From contig NZ_CP012034.1 in the NCBI RefSeq assembly GCF_001050475.1, positions 372,001-436,000 on the forward strand: a stretch of DNA of 64,000 nucleotides, in the 5' to 3' direction. This DNA is from Companilactobacillus ginsenosidimutans. GTDB lineage: Bacteria > Bacillota > Bacilli > Lactobacillales > Lactobacillaceae. Below, piece after piece: positions 1 to 9,099 of this stretch. The notes under the pieces were generated by a model, which saw only the letters and a list, made by a program, of their open reading frames with translations, ran no database searches and was not told the origin of the DNA. The position numbers and the translations under genes were made by a program. Numbering within the stretch: the first letter of the stretch is position 1; each line of letters opens with the position of its first letter.

Positions 1-2
1 TC

Positions 3-512
3 GGTGGTGCTTTTGATGGAATCGAAACCATTGTCAAAAACCGTCTTGGTGATAAGACGATTGGTTTTGGTGCTGAACAACAAGAGTCAATTGATGAACA
101 AAAGAGTTTGATGCAACAAATTATTCCAGAAGACTTGATGAAGTTTGGTATCATACCAGAATTTATTGGTCGTATTCCTATTGTTACAGCACTTGAGAAG
201 CTTACTGAGGATGATTTGGTAAATATCCTTACAAAGCCTAAGAATGCTTTAATCAAGCAATATAAGGAATTGATGGATATTGATGGTGTTAAACTTGAAT
301 TTACTGCCGGAGCATTGAATGAAATCGCTAAGATGTCAATCGAACGAAACACTGGGGCTCGTGGATTGCGTTCAATTGTTGAAGAAACAATGTTGGATAC
401 AATGTATGAAGTGCCAGCTCGTGACGATGTCGAGACAGTTAAGGTCACAAAAGATGCCGTTAGAAAAGTTAAAAAACCAGAGTTGATTTTGAAGGATGGA
501 AAGGTTGCCTAG
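3..512 (+). CDS. clpX: ATP-dependent Clp protease ATP-binding subunit ClpX (C-terminal part)
   Basis: The window opens inside this gene; the frame is open from base 3 and ends at a TAG at 510-512. ClpX is the AAA+ unfoldase that feeds substrates to ClpP in the cytoplasm. The visible part runs from GGAFDGIE through [11 protein letters not shown], the typical ClpX sensor region, to the small C-terminal domain with the sensor-2 segment [11 protein letters not shown]. The N-terminal zinc finger and Walker motifs lie outside the window. The next gene is ysxC, the usual clpX-ysxC order in bacilli. The stop codon lies in the loop of a terminator hairpin. Identification is firm; the gene is partial only because of the window edge. 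Confidence 0.97.
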   Translation, partial: GGAFDGIETIVKNRLGDKTIGFGAEQQESIDEQKSLMQQIIPEDLMKFGIIPEFIGRIPIVTALEKLTEDDLVNILTKPKNALIKQYKELMDIDGVKLEFTAGALNEIAKMSIERNTGARGLRSIVEETMLDTMYEVPARDDVETVKVTKDAVRKVKKPELILKDGKVA

Positions 513-530
513 GGGTGACCTTTTTTTTAT
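501..530 (+). terminator. Terminator overlapping the clpX stop codon
   Basis: A nine-pair stem (AAGGTTGCC with GGTGACCTT, two G-U pairs) has the clpX TAG in its loop and is followed by a run of eight T. Confidence 0.8.
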
Positions 531-569
531 ACTCTGGAATATGATAAAATAACTGCACTGAGGTGAATT

Positions 570-1154
570 ATGCAAGTAAATAACGTATCAATGAATTTAA
601 GTGCCGTTAGTTCCAGACAATATCCTGACGAGGGTTACCCTGAGATTGCATTATTGGGTAGATCTAACGTTGGAAAATCTTCATTGATTAATACATTAAT
701 CAACCGGAAGAGTTTTGCCAGAACATCCAGTACGCCTGGTAAGACCCAGACTTTGAACTTTTATAATATCGAGGATATTTTATATTTAGTGGATGTTCCT
801 GGATATGGGTTTGCAAAAGTTTCCAAGAAACAACGTGAAGAATTTGGTGTCATGATTGAAGAATATTTGACAACGCGAAAAGTTTTGCACGGTGTAATTA
901 TTTTAGTTGACGGTCGTCATGCACCAAGTGATGACGATATTTCAATGTATCAATTTGTCAGCTATTATCATTTACCAACATTAATTGTTGCTACAAAGAT
1001 GGATAAAGTTAAAAAGAACCAATGGAATAAGACAATTAGTCAAGTGAATAAATCAATGAATGTCAATCAGACTGATCAACTACAGCTTTTCAGTGCGGAA
1101 ACTAAATCTGGCAAGGATGAAGTTTGGAATTGGATTGAAGATCATATGAAATAA
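570..1154 (+). CDS. ysxC: Ribosome biogenesis GTPase YsxC/EngB
   Basis: TRAFAC-class GTPase of 194 residues, the usual length, needed for late assembly of the 50S ribosomal subunit. G1 is GRSNVGKSS (residues 30-38), G3 is DVPGYG (75-80), G4 is TKMD (142-145) and a G5-like SAETKSG lies near the C-terminus. An AGGTGA Shine-Dalgarno sequence stands just before the ATG. It follows clpX, separated by a terminator, so it probably has its own weak promoter or is reached by read-through. A strong terminator lies directly after the stop codon. Confidence 0.97.
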   Translation: MQVNNVSMNLSAVSSRQYPDEGYPEIALLGRSNVGKSSLINTLINRKSFARTSSTPGKTQTLNFYNIEDILYLVDVPGYGFAKVSKKQREEFGVMIEEYLTTRKVLHGVIILVDGRHAPSDDDISMYQFVSYYHLPTLIVATKMDKVKKNQWNKTISQVNKSMNVNQTDQLQLFSAETKSGKDEVWNWIEDHMK

Positions 1155-1187
1155 AAAGTCAGAACATGTTAATGTTCTGGCTTTTTT
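1154..1187 (+). terminator. ysxC terminator
   Basis: Stem GTCAGAACAT with ATGTTCTGGC around a GTTA loop, followed by six T; it directly follows the ysxC stop. Confidence 0.9.
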
Positions 1188-1338
1188 GGTATAAAATGAA
1201 ACTAATTCATTTTGTGCATCAATATAATATTTGAATATTATGAATGAATAATATGAATATTTTTTATATTGATTTGTTATTTTTTCAAGTGAAAGCGCAT
1301 AATGGTATGTATAACAAGATAAGTGCGGAGGGAAAATA

Positions 1339-2133
1339 ATGTCAACTTTAGAAGTTAAGGATTTACATGTTTCTGTTACCGATGATGAGAATGGAAAAGG
1401 TCAAGAAATCTTAAAAGGTGTAAATCTTAAAATGAGTACCGGTGAGATTCATGCAATCATGGGACCAAATGGTACTGGTAAATCAACTTTATCACAAGCA
1501 ATAATGGGAAATTCAGCTTATAAAGTTACCCAAGGTGATGTATTGCTAGATGGTAAGAGTTTGTTGGACTTGCCAGTTGATGAGCGTGCACGTGCTGGAC
1601 TATTTTTGGCAATGCAATATCCAGCTGAAATTCCTGGTGTTACCAATGTCGAATTTATGCGTTCTGCCATAAATGCTCGTAGAGCTGATGATGATCAAAT
1701 TCCAGTTATGGAATTCATGAAGAAGTTAGATGCCAAACAGAAGATCTTAGATATGACCGATGAAATGTCTGAAAGATATTTGAATGAAGGTTTTTCTGGT
1801 GGTGAAAAGAAACGTAATGAAATTCTTCAACTATTGATGATTGAGCCTAAGTTTGCAATTTTGGATGAAATCGATTCTGGACTAGATATTGATGCTCTTA
1901 AAGTTGTCTCACAAGGTGTCAATTCAATGCGTGGTGATAATTTTGGTTCATTAATAATTACTCACTATCAAAGATTGTTAAACTACATCGTACCTGATCA
2001 AGTTCATGTCATGATGGACGGAAGAATCGTTCAAAGTGGTGGTCCAGAATTAGCTAAAAAACTTGAAGATGAAGGTTATGCAGGATTACGTGATGATTTG
2101 AATCTCGATGTTAAATTAACGGATGAACTATAA
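1339..2133 (+). CDS. sufC: Fe-S cluster assembly ATPase SufC
   Basis: Soluble ABC-type ATPase of 264 residues that forms the SufBCD scaffold complex for cytosolic Fe-S cluster assembly. The Walker A motif is GPNGTGKST, the ABC signature is FSGGEKKRNE, and Walker B is FAILDEIDSGLD, all typical of SufC. It is the first gene of sufC-sufD-sufS-sufU-sufB and starts 12 bases before sufD's ATG. A GGAGG-type Shine-Dalgarno sequence precedes the ATG. The 150 bases upstream are very AT-rich, with a possible -10 TATAAC at 1310-1315. TGAAAGCG at 1290-1297 matches only half a cre site, so I make no regulatory claim. Confidence 0.98.
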   Translation: MSTLEVKDLHVSVTDDENGKGQEILKGVNLKMSTGEIHAIMGPNGTGKSTLSQAIMGNSAYKVTQGDVLLDGKSLLDLPVDERARAGLFLAMQYPAEIPGVTNVEFMRSAINARRADDDQIPVMEFMKKLDAKQKILDMTDEMSERYLNEGFSGGEKKRNEILQLLMIEPKFAILDEIDSGLDIDALKVVSQGVNSMRGDNFGSLIITHYQRLLNYIVPDQVHVMMDGRIVQSGGPELAKKLEDEGYAGLRDDLNLDVKLTDEL

Positions 2134-2144
2134 GGGGGATAATT

Positions 2145-3434
2145 ATGCGTACAAGTATAAAAGATGATTTTATGGATGAAACAATTGCATTTTCAAAAAG
2201 TCATGAAGAACCCCTATGGTTTCAAAAAATGCGTGAAGAGGCACTCAATCGCTCATCTGACTTAGAGATGCCAGTTTATGAAAAAATCAGCTATCGTAGT
2301 TGGCGATTAGCCAAACCTAAAGCACCATTCGTACCAGCCAATGATATTTCAAGTGTTAAATTACCAGACTCAAATAATTTACTCATTCAAAATGGTGATA
2401 ACACTTTAGTATCAAAACTTGATCCGAAACTGGCAGCCAAAGGGGTTGTTTTTACTGATATTTGGACGGCGCTTAAGGACTATCCAGAATTAGTAGAAAA
2501 ATATTTGTTGACTAAAACTATCAAGCCAACTGAAAATCGCTTGATTTCACTCAATTTAGCTTTGATGAATGGTGGGTCATTCCTATACGTTCCTAAAAAC
2601 GTTGAAATAGACGAATCAATTCAAGCAATTTATTTGCAAGATAATAATCAGAAAAAGGATTTCATTCATCACGTTTTAGTTGTTGCAGATGAAGGAAGTT
2701 CAGTCAAATACCTAGAAAACTTTGTTAGTCAAGGGACAGCTGCCGAGAATATTGCCAACATAGTTGTTGAAGTCGTAGCTGAGGATAATTCTCATGTTCA
2801 TTTTTCTGCATTGGATCAGTTTGGATTAAATGTGGCAACATACTTGAATCGACATGGATATGTCGGAAATAATGCTGAGCTTGATTGGGCAATTGGTTTC
2901 ATGAATGATGGCAAAGTTGTTGGTGATTTTGGTACTGACTTACGTGGAGAGGGATCACACACAGAAGCGAAGGTTGTAGCGATTACAACTGGTGAACAAG
3001 TAACTGGGATTGACACGAAGGTTACAAATTATGGTCAACATTCAATTGGTCATATACTTCAACATGGTGTAATTTTGCAGTCATCAACTCTAACCTTCAA
3101 CGGTGTTGGACATATCGTTAAAGGGGCAAAGGGTTCCGATTCGCAACAAGAAAACCGTGTTCTAATGTTATCTCGTACAGCTCGTGGAGATGCAGATCCT
3201 ATTTTACTAATTGATGAAAATGATGTTACGGCTGGACATGCTGCCAGTGTCGGTCGAGTTAATGAAGATCAAATGTATTATTTAATGAGTCGAGGAATAG
3301 ATGAGGAGACTGCTCAAAGACTGGTTATTCGTGGATTCTTGAGTGCAGTTATTACTGAGATTCCGGATAAAGAAGTACGTGATCGATTGACGAACATGAT
3401 TGAGAGGAAATTAGTCAATGGACAACAAAAATAA
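2145..3434 (+). CDS. sufD: Fe-S cluster assembly protein SufD
   Basis: A 429-residue SufB/SufD-family beta-helix protein that pairs with SufB and SufC to form the scaffold that builds Fe-S clusters with SufS and SufU. The C-terminal core, with HSIGHILQHGVIL, KGAKGSDSQQENRVL and YYLMSRGID, is the family signature. The family similarity to SufB near the end of this window is plain, with both ending in a YYLMSRG helix region. An AAGGGGG Shine-Dalgarno sequence lies before the ATG. The 3' end overlaps sufS by 17 bases, so translation is probably coupled. Confidence 0.97.
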   Translation: MRTSIKDDFMDETIAFSKSHEEPLWFQKMREEALNRSSDLEMPVYEKISYRSWRLAKPKAPFVPANDISSVKLPDSNNLLIQNGDNTLVSKLDPKLAAKGVVFTDIWTALKDYPELVEKYLLTKTIKPTENRLISLNLALMNGGSFLYVPKNVEIDESIQAIYLQDNNQKKDFIHHVLVVADEGSSVKYLENFVSQGTAAENIANIVVEVVAEDNSHVHFSALDQFGLNVATYLNRHGYVGNNAELDWAIGFMNDGKVVGDFGTDLRGEGSHTEAKVVAITTGEQVTGIDTKVTNYGQHSIGHILQHGVILQSSTLTFNGVGHIVKGAKGSDSQQENRVLMLSRTARGDADPILLIDENDVTAGHAASVGRVNEDQMYYLMSRGIDEETAQRLVIRGFLSAVITEIPDKEVRDRLTNMIERKLVNGQQK

Positions 3435-4656
3435 CCAATGGAGACAAGATTTCCCCATTCTTGATCAAAAGGTTAATGATGAGAACTTAGTATATTTAGA
3501 TAATGCTGCCACAACTCAAAAGCCACAAACTGTTATTGATGATCTGGTGAATTTTTATCAAAATGATAATGCAAATGTTCATCGAGGGGTTCATACCTTA
3601 GCCGAACGTTCAACAGAACAATTTGAAACTGCGCGTGAGAAAATACAGAAGTTTATTAACGCTGAACATAGTGATGAAATTATTTATACTAAGGGAACAA
3701 CTGATGCTTTAAATATTATTGCCCGTAGTTATGGTGCAGAAAATATTGTAGCTGGAGATGAAATCGTTATTTCATATCTGGAACATCATAGTAATTTGAT
3801 TCCTTGGCAACAACTTGCAATTCAAAAGCATGCAGTTCTCAAATACATTGAATTAGATGACGATGGTTTCGTGGATTTAGCCGATGCTAAAAAGAAAATT
3901 ACTGATAAAACAAAAATTGTTTCGATAGCACATGTATCAAACGTATTGGGAGTAATTAATCCAGTCAAAGAAATTGCGCAGATTGCTCATTCACATGGCG
4001 CAGTTATGGTTGTTGATGGGGCACAGTCGGTTCCTCACATGCCAGTTGATGTTCAAGATTTAGATTGCGACTTTTTGGCATTTTCTGGACATAAAATGCT
4101 AGGACCTACAGGAATTGGAATTTTGTATGGAAAAGAAAAGTTGTTGAACGCAATGCCACCAGTAGACTTTGGTGGAGAAATGATTAATTTCGTTCATTTG
4201 TATGAAACATCATGGAATGATTTGCCATGGAAATTTGAGGCAGGAACACCAAATATTGCTGGAGCAATTGTTTTAGGTTATGCTGTCGATTATTTATCAA
4301 AAATTGGGATGCAAAATATTTTTGATTATGAAAATGAATTGGTGGACTATGTTTTGCCCAAACTATTGAACATTGAAGGATTAACCGTTTATGGCCCACA
4401 AGATCCTGCAAAACATACCAGTGTAATTTCATTTAATCTAGACGGGTTACATCCCCATGACTTGGCTACAGGCCTTGATATGGAAGGTGTCGCGGTCAGA
4501 GCCGGGCATCATTGTGCACAACCTTTAATGACCTATTTAGGTATTTCTGCAACGGCCAGAGCAAGTTTTTATTTTTACAACACAAAAGAAGATGCTGATA
4601 TATTAGTAAATTCTATTGTTGCTACAAAGGAGTTCTTTAAAAATGGCACTGTCTAA
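3418..4656 (+). CDS. sufS: Cysteine desulfurase SufS
   Basis: PLP-dependent class V aminotransferase-fold enzyme of 412 residues that takes sulfur from cysteine and passes it to SufU. The PLP lysine lies in SGHKMLGPTG, and the active-site cysteine sits in RAGHHCAQP, the group II (SufS/CsdA) arrangement. Its start overlaps the end of sufD and its end overlaps the true start of sufU by 14 bases, so the operon is translationally packed. Length and motifs are normal for the family. Confidence 0.98.
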   Translation: MDNKNNQWRQDFPILDQKVNDENLVYLDNAATTQKPQTVIDDLVNFYQNDNANVHRGVHTLAERSTEQFETAREKIQKFINAEHSDEIIYTKGTTDALNIIARSYGAENIVAGDEIVISYLEHHSNLIPWQQLAIQKHAVLKYIELDDDGFVDLADAKKKITDKTKIVSIAHVSNVLGVINPVKEIAQIAHSHGAVMVVDGAQSVPHMPVDVQDLDCDFLAFSGHKMLGPTGIGILYGKEKLLNAMPPVDFGGEMINFVHLYETSWNDLPWKFEAGTPNIAGAIVLGYAVDYLSKIGMQNIFDYENELVDYVLPKLLNIEGLTVYGPQDPAKHTSVISFNLDGLHPHDLATGLDMEGVAVRAGHHCAQPLMTYLGISATARASFYFYNTKEDADILVNSIVATKEFFKNGTV

Positions 4657-5071
4657 AATGGATAATTTATATCGTCAAGTCATCCTTGATCATTCAGCTC
4701 ATCCACATCATCATGGAGAATTATCTGATTCTACTAATGAAATTGAATTGAAAAACCCAACTTGTGGGGATGTTTTACAACTGGATGTAAAAGTTGAAAA
4801 TGATACTATCAAGGATATCGCATTTAGTGGATATGGCTGTACTATTAGTCAAGCATCTGCAAGTATGATGACTGATGCCGTAATGAATAAAGATACTAAA
4901 ACTGCCGAAGATATGATTGAAGCTTTTTCAGACATGATTCTTGGAGAAAAATCTGATACCGATATTTTAGAAGATGCCGCAGTATTGAAGGGTGTTTCGC
5001 AATTTCCTGCCCGTATCAAATGCGCTACATTAGCATGGAAGGCATTACACAAGGCACTTAATAAAGATTAG
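4643..5071 (+). CDS. sufU: Sulfur relay/scaffold protein SufU
   Basis: A 142-residue SufU/IscU-like zinc protein that accepts persulfide from SufS. The three conserved cysteines are in NPTCGDV, GYGCTIS and RIKCATL. An upstream in-frame start at 4616 exists, but the ATG at 4643 begins MALSKMDNLYRQ, the normal SufU N-terminus, and has AAAGGAG ten bases before it, so I chose 4643. The gene lies between sufS and sufB, as is usual in Gram-positives. Confidence 0.96.
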   Translation: MALSKMDNLYRQVILDHSAHPHHHGELSDSTNEIELKNPTCGDVLQLDVKVENDTIKDIAFSGYGCTISQASASMMTDAVMNKDTKTAEDMIEAFSDMILGEKSDTDILEDAAVLKGVSQFPARIKCATLAWKALHKALNKD

Positions 5072-5096
5072 ATTCTGAATTGGAGGGTGAAATACA

Positions 5097-6539
5097 ATGC
5101 CAGAAACAGAAAATACAAAAAATAATGAGGATGCTGCTTCGTCAGTTCAAGCTCTAGACCTTGATAAAGATTATGACTTCGGATTCCACGATGATGTGAA
5201 GCCCGTATTTTCAACCGGAAGAGGCCTGACCGAGGATGTAGTAAGACAAATCTCAGCAGAAAAAGATGAACCACAATGGATGCTAGATTTTCGTCTTAAA
5301 TGCTATAAAATTTACAAAAAAATGCCAATGCCAAACTTTGGCCCCGATTTGTCAGGGCTAGATTTGGAACACATGTTGTATTATCAAAAATCAACTGACA
5401 AACAGTATCGTGATTGGGACCAAGTTCCTTCAGAAATCAAAAATACTTTTGACAAGTTAGGTGTCCCTGAAGCTGAACGTAAATATTTGGCCGGTTCATC
5501 AGCCCAATATGAGTCAGAAGTTGTTTATCACAACATGAAAAACGAATTTGATAAAATGGGTATCATATTTACCGATACAGATTCAGCTTTAAAAGAATAT
5601 CCTGAATTATTCAGAAAATGGTTTGGAAAACTAGTCCATCCTAACGACAACAAATTTGCTGCCTTAAATGGTGCAGTTTGGTCAGGTGGATCATTTATCT
5701 ATGTACCTAAAGGTGTAAAGCTTGATATTCCAATTCAGTCATATTTCCGTTTGAATGCCGAAAACTCAGGCCAATTTGAACGTACCCTAATTATTGTTGA
5801 TGAGGGTGGAAGTGTAAATTATGTTGAGGGATGTACTGCACCAAATTACTCATCAGACAGTTTGCATGCCGCAGTTGTAGAAGTATTTGCCGAGAAAGAT
5901 GCCTACATGCGTTATACGACTATTCAAAACTGGTCGAATAATGTTTACAGTCTTGAGACAAAACGTGCTCAGGCCATGGAAAATGCCACAATGGAGTGGG
6001 TCGATGGAAACTTGGGTTCTAAAATTACAATGAAATATCCAAGTGTCTATTTAGATGGCGAAGGTGCAAGAGGAACAATGTTATCAATCGCCGTAGCCGG
6101 ACACAACGTTGACCAAGACGCCGGTGCTAGAATGATTCATAATGCCAAGAATACATCATCCTCAATAGTTTCAAAATCAATTTCAAAAGATGGTGGTGCG
6201 GTCGACTATCGTGGAACAGTAAGATTTGAAAGAAATTCCGATGGATCAAAAGCCCACGTTGAATGTGACACAATCATAATGGATGAAGAATCCAGTTCAG
6301 ACACAATCCCATACAATCAGATTTTAAATGGAAATGTCTCAATGGAGCACGAAGCCAAAGTCTCAAAAGTTTCAGAAGAGCAACTATATTACTTAATGAG
6401 CCGAGGCCTAAGTGAAGCCAAAGCCACAGAAATGATAATAATGGGCTTTGTCGAACCATTTACCAAAGAATTGCCAATGGAATATGCCGTTGAATTGAAT
6501 AGATTGATAAGTTATGAGATGGAGGGGACCGTTGGATAG
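5097..6539 (+). CDS. sufB: Fe-S cluster assembly protein SufB
   Basis: Scaffold subunit of 480 residues that carries the nascent Fe-S cluster with SufC and SufD. Recognisable family stretches include [26 protein letters not shown], the long beta-helix, and [19 protein letters not shown] near the C-terminus. A GGAGGGTGA Shine-Dalgarno sequence precedes the ATG. It is the last gene of the operon; a hairpin terminator follows. No sufA-type carrier is present in the operon, as usual for this group. Confidence 0.97.
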   Translation: MPETENTKNNEDAASSVQALDLDKDYDFGFHDDVKPVFSTGRGLTEDVVRQISAEKDEPQWMLDFRLKCYKIYKKMPMPNFGPDLSGLDLEHMLYYQKSTDKQYRDWDQVPSEIKNTFDKLGVPEAERKYLAGSSAQYESEVVYHNMKNEFDKMGIIFTDTDSALKEYPELFRKWFGKLVHPNDNKFAALNGAVWSGGSFIYVPKGVKLDIPIQSYFRLNAENSGQFERTLIIVDEGGSVNYVEGCTAPNYSSDSLHAAVVEVFAEKDAYMRYTTIQNWSNNVYSLETKRAQAMENATMEWVDGNLGSKITMKYPSVYLDGEGARGTMLSIAVAGHNVDQDAGARMIHNAKNTSSSIVSKSISKDGGAVDYRGTVRFERNSDGSKAHVECDTIIMDEESSSDTIPYNQILNGNVSMEHEAKVSKVSEEQLYYLMSRGLSEAKATEMIIMGFVEPFTKELPMEYAVELNRLISYEMEGTVG

Positions 6540-6547
6540 AGCGTAAA

Positions 6548-6596
6548 GTCAAACGCCCTTGACGACTTATGTGCAGTTGTCAGTTTGATTTTTTCG
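6548..6596 (+). terminator. Probable suf operon terminator
   Basis: Interrupted stem, TCAAA with TTTGA plus TTGACGAC with GTTGTCA, followed by six T. It is less regular than the next hairpin but correctly placed after sufB. Confidence 0.6.
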
Positions 6597-6675
6597 CGTT
6601 TCAGCTAAATCAGAGAAAAGGGACCAACAAATCACCAAATCACCAAATCTCAAATAAATAAATTAAACCAAACAA

Positions 6676-6713
6676 AAAACAGGAGCTGAGGCAATACCTC
6701 AACTCCTGTTTTA
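6676..6713. terminator. Bidirectional terminator between sufB and the nucleoside phosphorylase
   Basis: AACAGGAG and TGAGG pair with CCTCA and CTCCTGTT around CAATA. A-runs and T-runs flank both sides, so it can stop transcripts from either strand. Confidence 0.85.
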
Positions 6714-6732
6714 ATTCATAAATCCAACTGTT

Positions 6733-7485
6733 TCATTCCAACACCCGAGCAATCCCAAAAGCCGCCTTCATAGCAACCGGAATCTCATCCCGATAATCCG
6801 ACCGAACTTCCCACATCTTAGAATCCAAATTATCAGCAGTAGTAAAAAACGGATAAGCATCAATACCACGAAATTTAGACCAAGCCAAGATTGCTGCGAC
6901 TTCCATATCTACAAATGAGCATCCGTCAGATTTTCGTTTCTCAAAGGTATTACGTGTTTCTCGATAAATTGCATCTGTACTCCAAGTTTTTCCTTCTATG
7001 AAGGGTATATTGCCTGTATAAAATACATTCTTCATTAACTCAAGTGTTTTAAAAGGCATCTGTATTTCATGAGTGGCAGGTTGGTAATGGTATGAAGTTC
7101 CCTCATCGCGAACGGCAGATACGGGAATGGCAATTTTTCCACGTCCAATCGAGTTCGTCAAAACTCCGCATGTTCCCAAGGTAATAAATTTTTCTGCTCC
7201 CATAATTCTTAAATCCTCAAAAGTGGCTATACATTGAGGGGCGCCAACAGGAGCCATGATCAATCCAATTTTGACTCCAGAAAGTTCATATTCATAAACG
7301 TAATTTTCACCATTGAGTGAACGAGAGTTCCCAATGACGCGAAGCCCATTGTCAATTGCAAATTTACGTACCAAGTCGCCGTAAAAAGGGGCAATAATTA
7401 TTTTAGGAAAATTCTTTATAGGTTCATTTCTAAGATTAGGCTGTAATATTTCTTCACTTTGATCATCAAAATCATCAATTAACAT
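6733..7485 (-). CDS. Nucleoside phosphorylase (uridine phosphorylase-like)
   Basis: PNP/UDP-family phosphorylase that cleaves a nucleoside with phosphate for base salvage. It has the family core VGAPQCIATFEDLRIMGAEKFITLGTCGVL and the substrate segment FVDMEVAAIL, with the conserved Met-Glu pair that contacts the ribose. The open frame could begin at 7527, but that ATG overlaps a TATAAT -10 box on the minus strand (7516-7521), so it is probably untranscribed. I chose the ATG at 7485, which has GGTGA five bases before it; 7503 is possible. This gives 250 residues. The exact base specificity is not readable from sequence. The gene is monocistronic and divergent from tyrS. Confidence 0.85.
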   Translation of the reverse strand: MLIDDFDDQSEEILQPNLRNEPIKNFPKIIIAPFYGDLVRKFAIDNGLRVIGNSRSLNGENYVYEYELSGVKIGLIMAPVGAPQCIATFEDLRIMGAEKFITLGTCGVLTNSIGRGKIAIPVSAVRDEGTSYHYQPATHEIQMPFKTLELMKNVFYTGNIPFIEGKTWSTDAIYRETRNTFEKRKSDGCSFVDMEVAAILAWSKFRGIDAYPFFTTADNLDSKMWEVRSDYRDEIPVAMKAAFGIARVLE

Positions 7486-7515
7486 GTCTTTCACCAAGTT
7501 CATTAAATTAGAATA

Positions 7516-7521
7516 ATTATA
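7516..7521 (-). promoter_or_regulatory. -10 box for the nucleoside phosphorylase
   Basis: Perfect TATAAT on the minus strand, 31 bases before the chosen start codon. No good -35 is visible. Confidence 0.55.
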
Positions 7522-7549
7522 CAACATTTGGAAAATTTTAATTTAACGC

Positions 7550-7577
7550 TTGCAATATTTTTTGGCTCTGCTATTAT
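7550..7577 (+). promoter_or_regulatory. Promoter of the tyrS T-box leader
   Basis: TTGCAA at 7550-7555 and TATTAT at 7572-7577 are 16 bases apart, so transcription would start near 7584, just before the leader. Confidence 0.7.
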
Positions 7578-7583
7578 TTTAGA

Positions 7584-7800
7584 CATAAATTGATTTTAGT
7601 TTTAAAACAACTAGCAAGATATCTGGGTGTTAAGAGAATTGGCGGTTGGTGCGAGCCATGCAGGATATTTTTGCAAAATACTAAACTAGAATCTCGTGTC
7701 CTACGTTACAGGAGTAAAGAGCGAGTAGAAAACTACTCGAATTTTGGGTGGTACCGCGCAAAGAGCGTCCCTGCATTATGCAGAGACGCTCTTTTTTTTG
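7584..7800 (+). promoter_or_regulatory. T-box riboswitch upstream of tyrS
   Basis: Untranslated leader that senses uncharged tRNA and switches between antiterminator and terminator. The T-box core GGGTGGTACCGCG is perfect at 7746-7758. The terminator stem AAGAGCGTC with GACGCTCTT and a T8 run lies at 7760-7799. A stem I apical element GGTGCGAGCC is visible at 7648-7657. The tyrosine specifier is not resolved: TAC occurs at 7679-7681, 7702-7704 and 7707-7709. The amino acid is inferred from the gene downstream. Confidence 0.93.
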
Positions 7801-7832
7801 TATCTAGGACAATTATTAGGAGGAATTATTAA

Positions 7833-9077
7833 ATGAACATTATTGATGAACTTAAATGGCGAGGATTAGTCAATCAAACTTCTGACGAAGAAGGTTTGAA
7901 GAAATTGACCGATAAAGATGAAATTTCACTATATTGTGGAATGGATCCAACCGGTGACTCAATGCACATTGGTCACTTATTACCATTTATGACATTGCAA
8001 AGATTTGCCAACGCTGGTAACCATCCTTATATCGTTATTGGTGGTGCGACTGGATCTATTGGTGATCCAAGTGGTAAAAAGGCTGAGCGTCCAATGCAGA
8101 CAATGGATCAAGTTCAACACAATGTTGATGCATTGAGTGCTCAAGCAAACCGAATTTTCCCAAGTTTTACAATGGTTAACAATTACGACTGGACAGCACA
8201 AATTGGTATTCTAGATTTCCTCCGTGATTACGGAAAATTATTTAATGTTAATACAATGCTTAATAAAGAAATTGTTTCAAGTCGTTTGGAAACAGGTATT
8301 TCATTTACAGAGTTTACCTACCAAATCCTTCAATCATTAGATTTCTTAACTCTTTACCGTCAATATAATGTTCAATTGCAAGTTGGTGGTGGTGACCAAT
8401 GGGGAAATCTCACTGCCGGACTAGATTTAATCCATAAAGCTGAGGGACAAGAAGCAGAAGTATATGCTTTGACAATCCCACTTTTGCTTAAATCTGATGG
8501 TACAAAATTTGGTAAAACAGCTGGTGGAGCAGTTTGGCTAGATGCTAAAAAAACATCACCATATGAGTTCTATCAGTTCTGGTTCAATCAAGATGACAAA
8601 GATGTTATCAACTTACTCAAGAAATTTACATTCTTGTCAAAAGCAGAGATTGATGAACTAGCAGAAAAAGTTCAATCTCAACCAGAAAAACGTGAAGCAC
8701 AAAGAAAATTAGCTGAAGAAGTTACTACTTTTGTTCACGGTGAAGACGCACTTAAAGTAGCTGAAAAAATTACTGAAGTACTATTCTCAGGTGAAATTCA
8801 AGAACTTTCAACTGAAGAAGTATCTCAAGCATTTAATGGTGTGCCAAGTGCAGAAATACCTAATGAAGAAATCAACCTGGTTGATTTACTAATTGCCGCA
8901 AATGTTGACAAGTCAAAACGTCAAGCCAGAGAAGATATTCAAAATGGTGCAATTAGAATTAATGGAGAAAAATTAACTGATACAACTCTTAATATTGATC
9001 CAAAAACATCATTCGATGGCAAATATATCGTAATTCGACGCGGTAAGAAAAAGTACTTCTTAGCTATTATTAAATAG
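7833..9077 (+). CDS. tyrS: Tyrosyl-tRNA synthetase
   Basis: Class I aminoacyl-tRNA synthetase of 414 residues that charges tRNA-Tyr in the cytoplasm. The HIGH motif is HIGH at 45-48, the KMSKS-equivalent is KFGKT at 225-229, and the tyrosine/tRNA-binding VGGGDQWGNL lies at 184-193. The C-terminal 60-70 residues (NVDKSKRQAREDIQNGAIRI and on) form an S4-like RNA-binding domain. An AGGAGG Shine-Dalgarno sequence precedes the ATG. Expression is set by the T-box leader. Confidence 0.98.
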   Translation: MNIIDELKWRGLVNQTSDEEGLKKLTDKDEISLYCGMDPTGDSMHIGHLLPFMTLQRFANAGNHPYIVIGGATGSIGDPSGKKAERPMQTMDQVQHNVDALSAQANRIFPSFTMVNNYDWTAQIGILDFLRDYGKLFNVNTMLNKEIVSSRLETGISFTEFTYQILQSLDFLTLYRQYNVQLQVGGGDQWGNLTAGLDLIHKAEGQEAEVYALTIPLLLKSDGTKFGKTAGGAVWLDAKKTSPYEFYQFWFNQDDKDVINLLKKFTFLSKAEIDELAEKVQSQPEKREAQRKLAEEVTTFVHGEDALKVAEKITEVLFSGEIQELSTEEVSQAFNGVPSAEIPNEEINLVDLLIAANVDKSKRQAREDIQNGAIRINGEKLTDTTLNIDPKTSFDGKYIVIRRGKKKYFLAIIK

Positions 9078-9099
9078 ATTTACTAAGGCGGTCAATAAT

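Noticed and set aside
1290..1303. Possible cre site before sufC
   Set aside because: Only the first half (TGAAAGCG) fits; the second half deviates at most positions.
6630..6655. Short AAATCACC direct repeats after sufB
   Set aside because: Two to three copies of an eight-base unit without spacers of constant length; not a CRISPR and too small to interpret.
7590..7832. Plus-strand frame of 80 codons in front of tyrS
   Set aside because: It is the T-box leader; the apparent protein is a translation of structured RNA.
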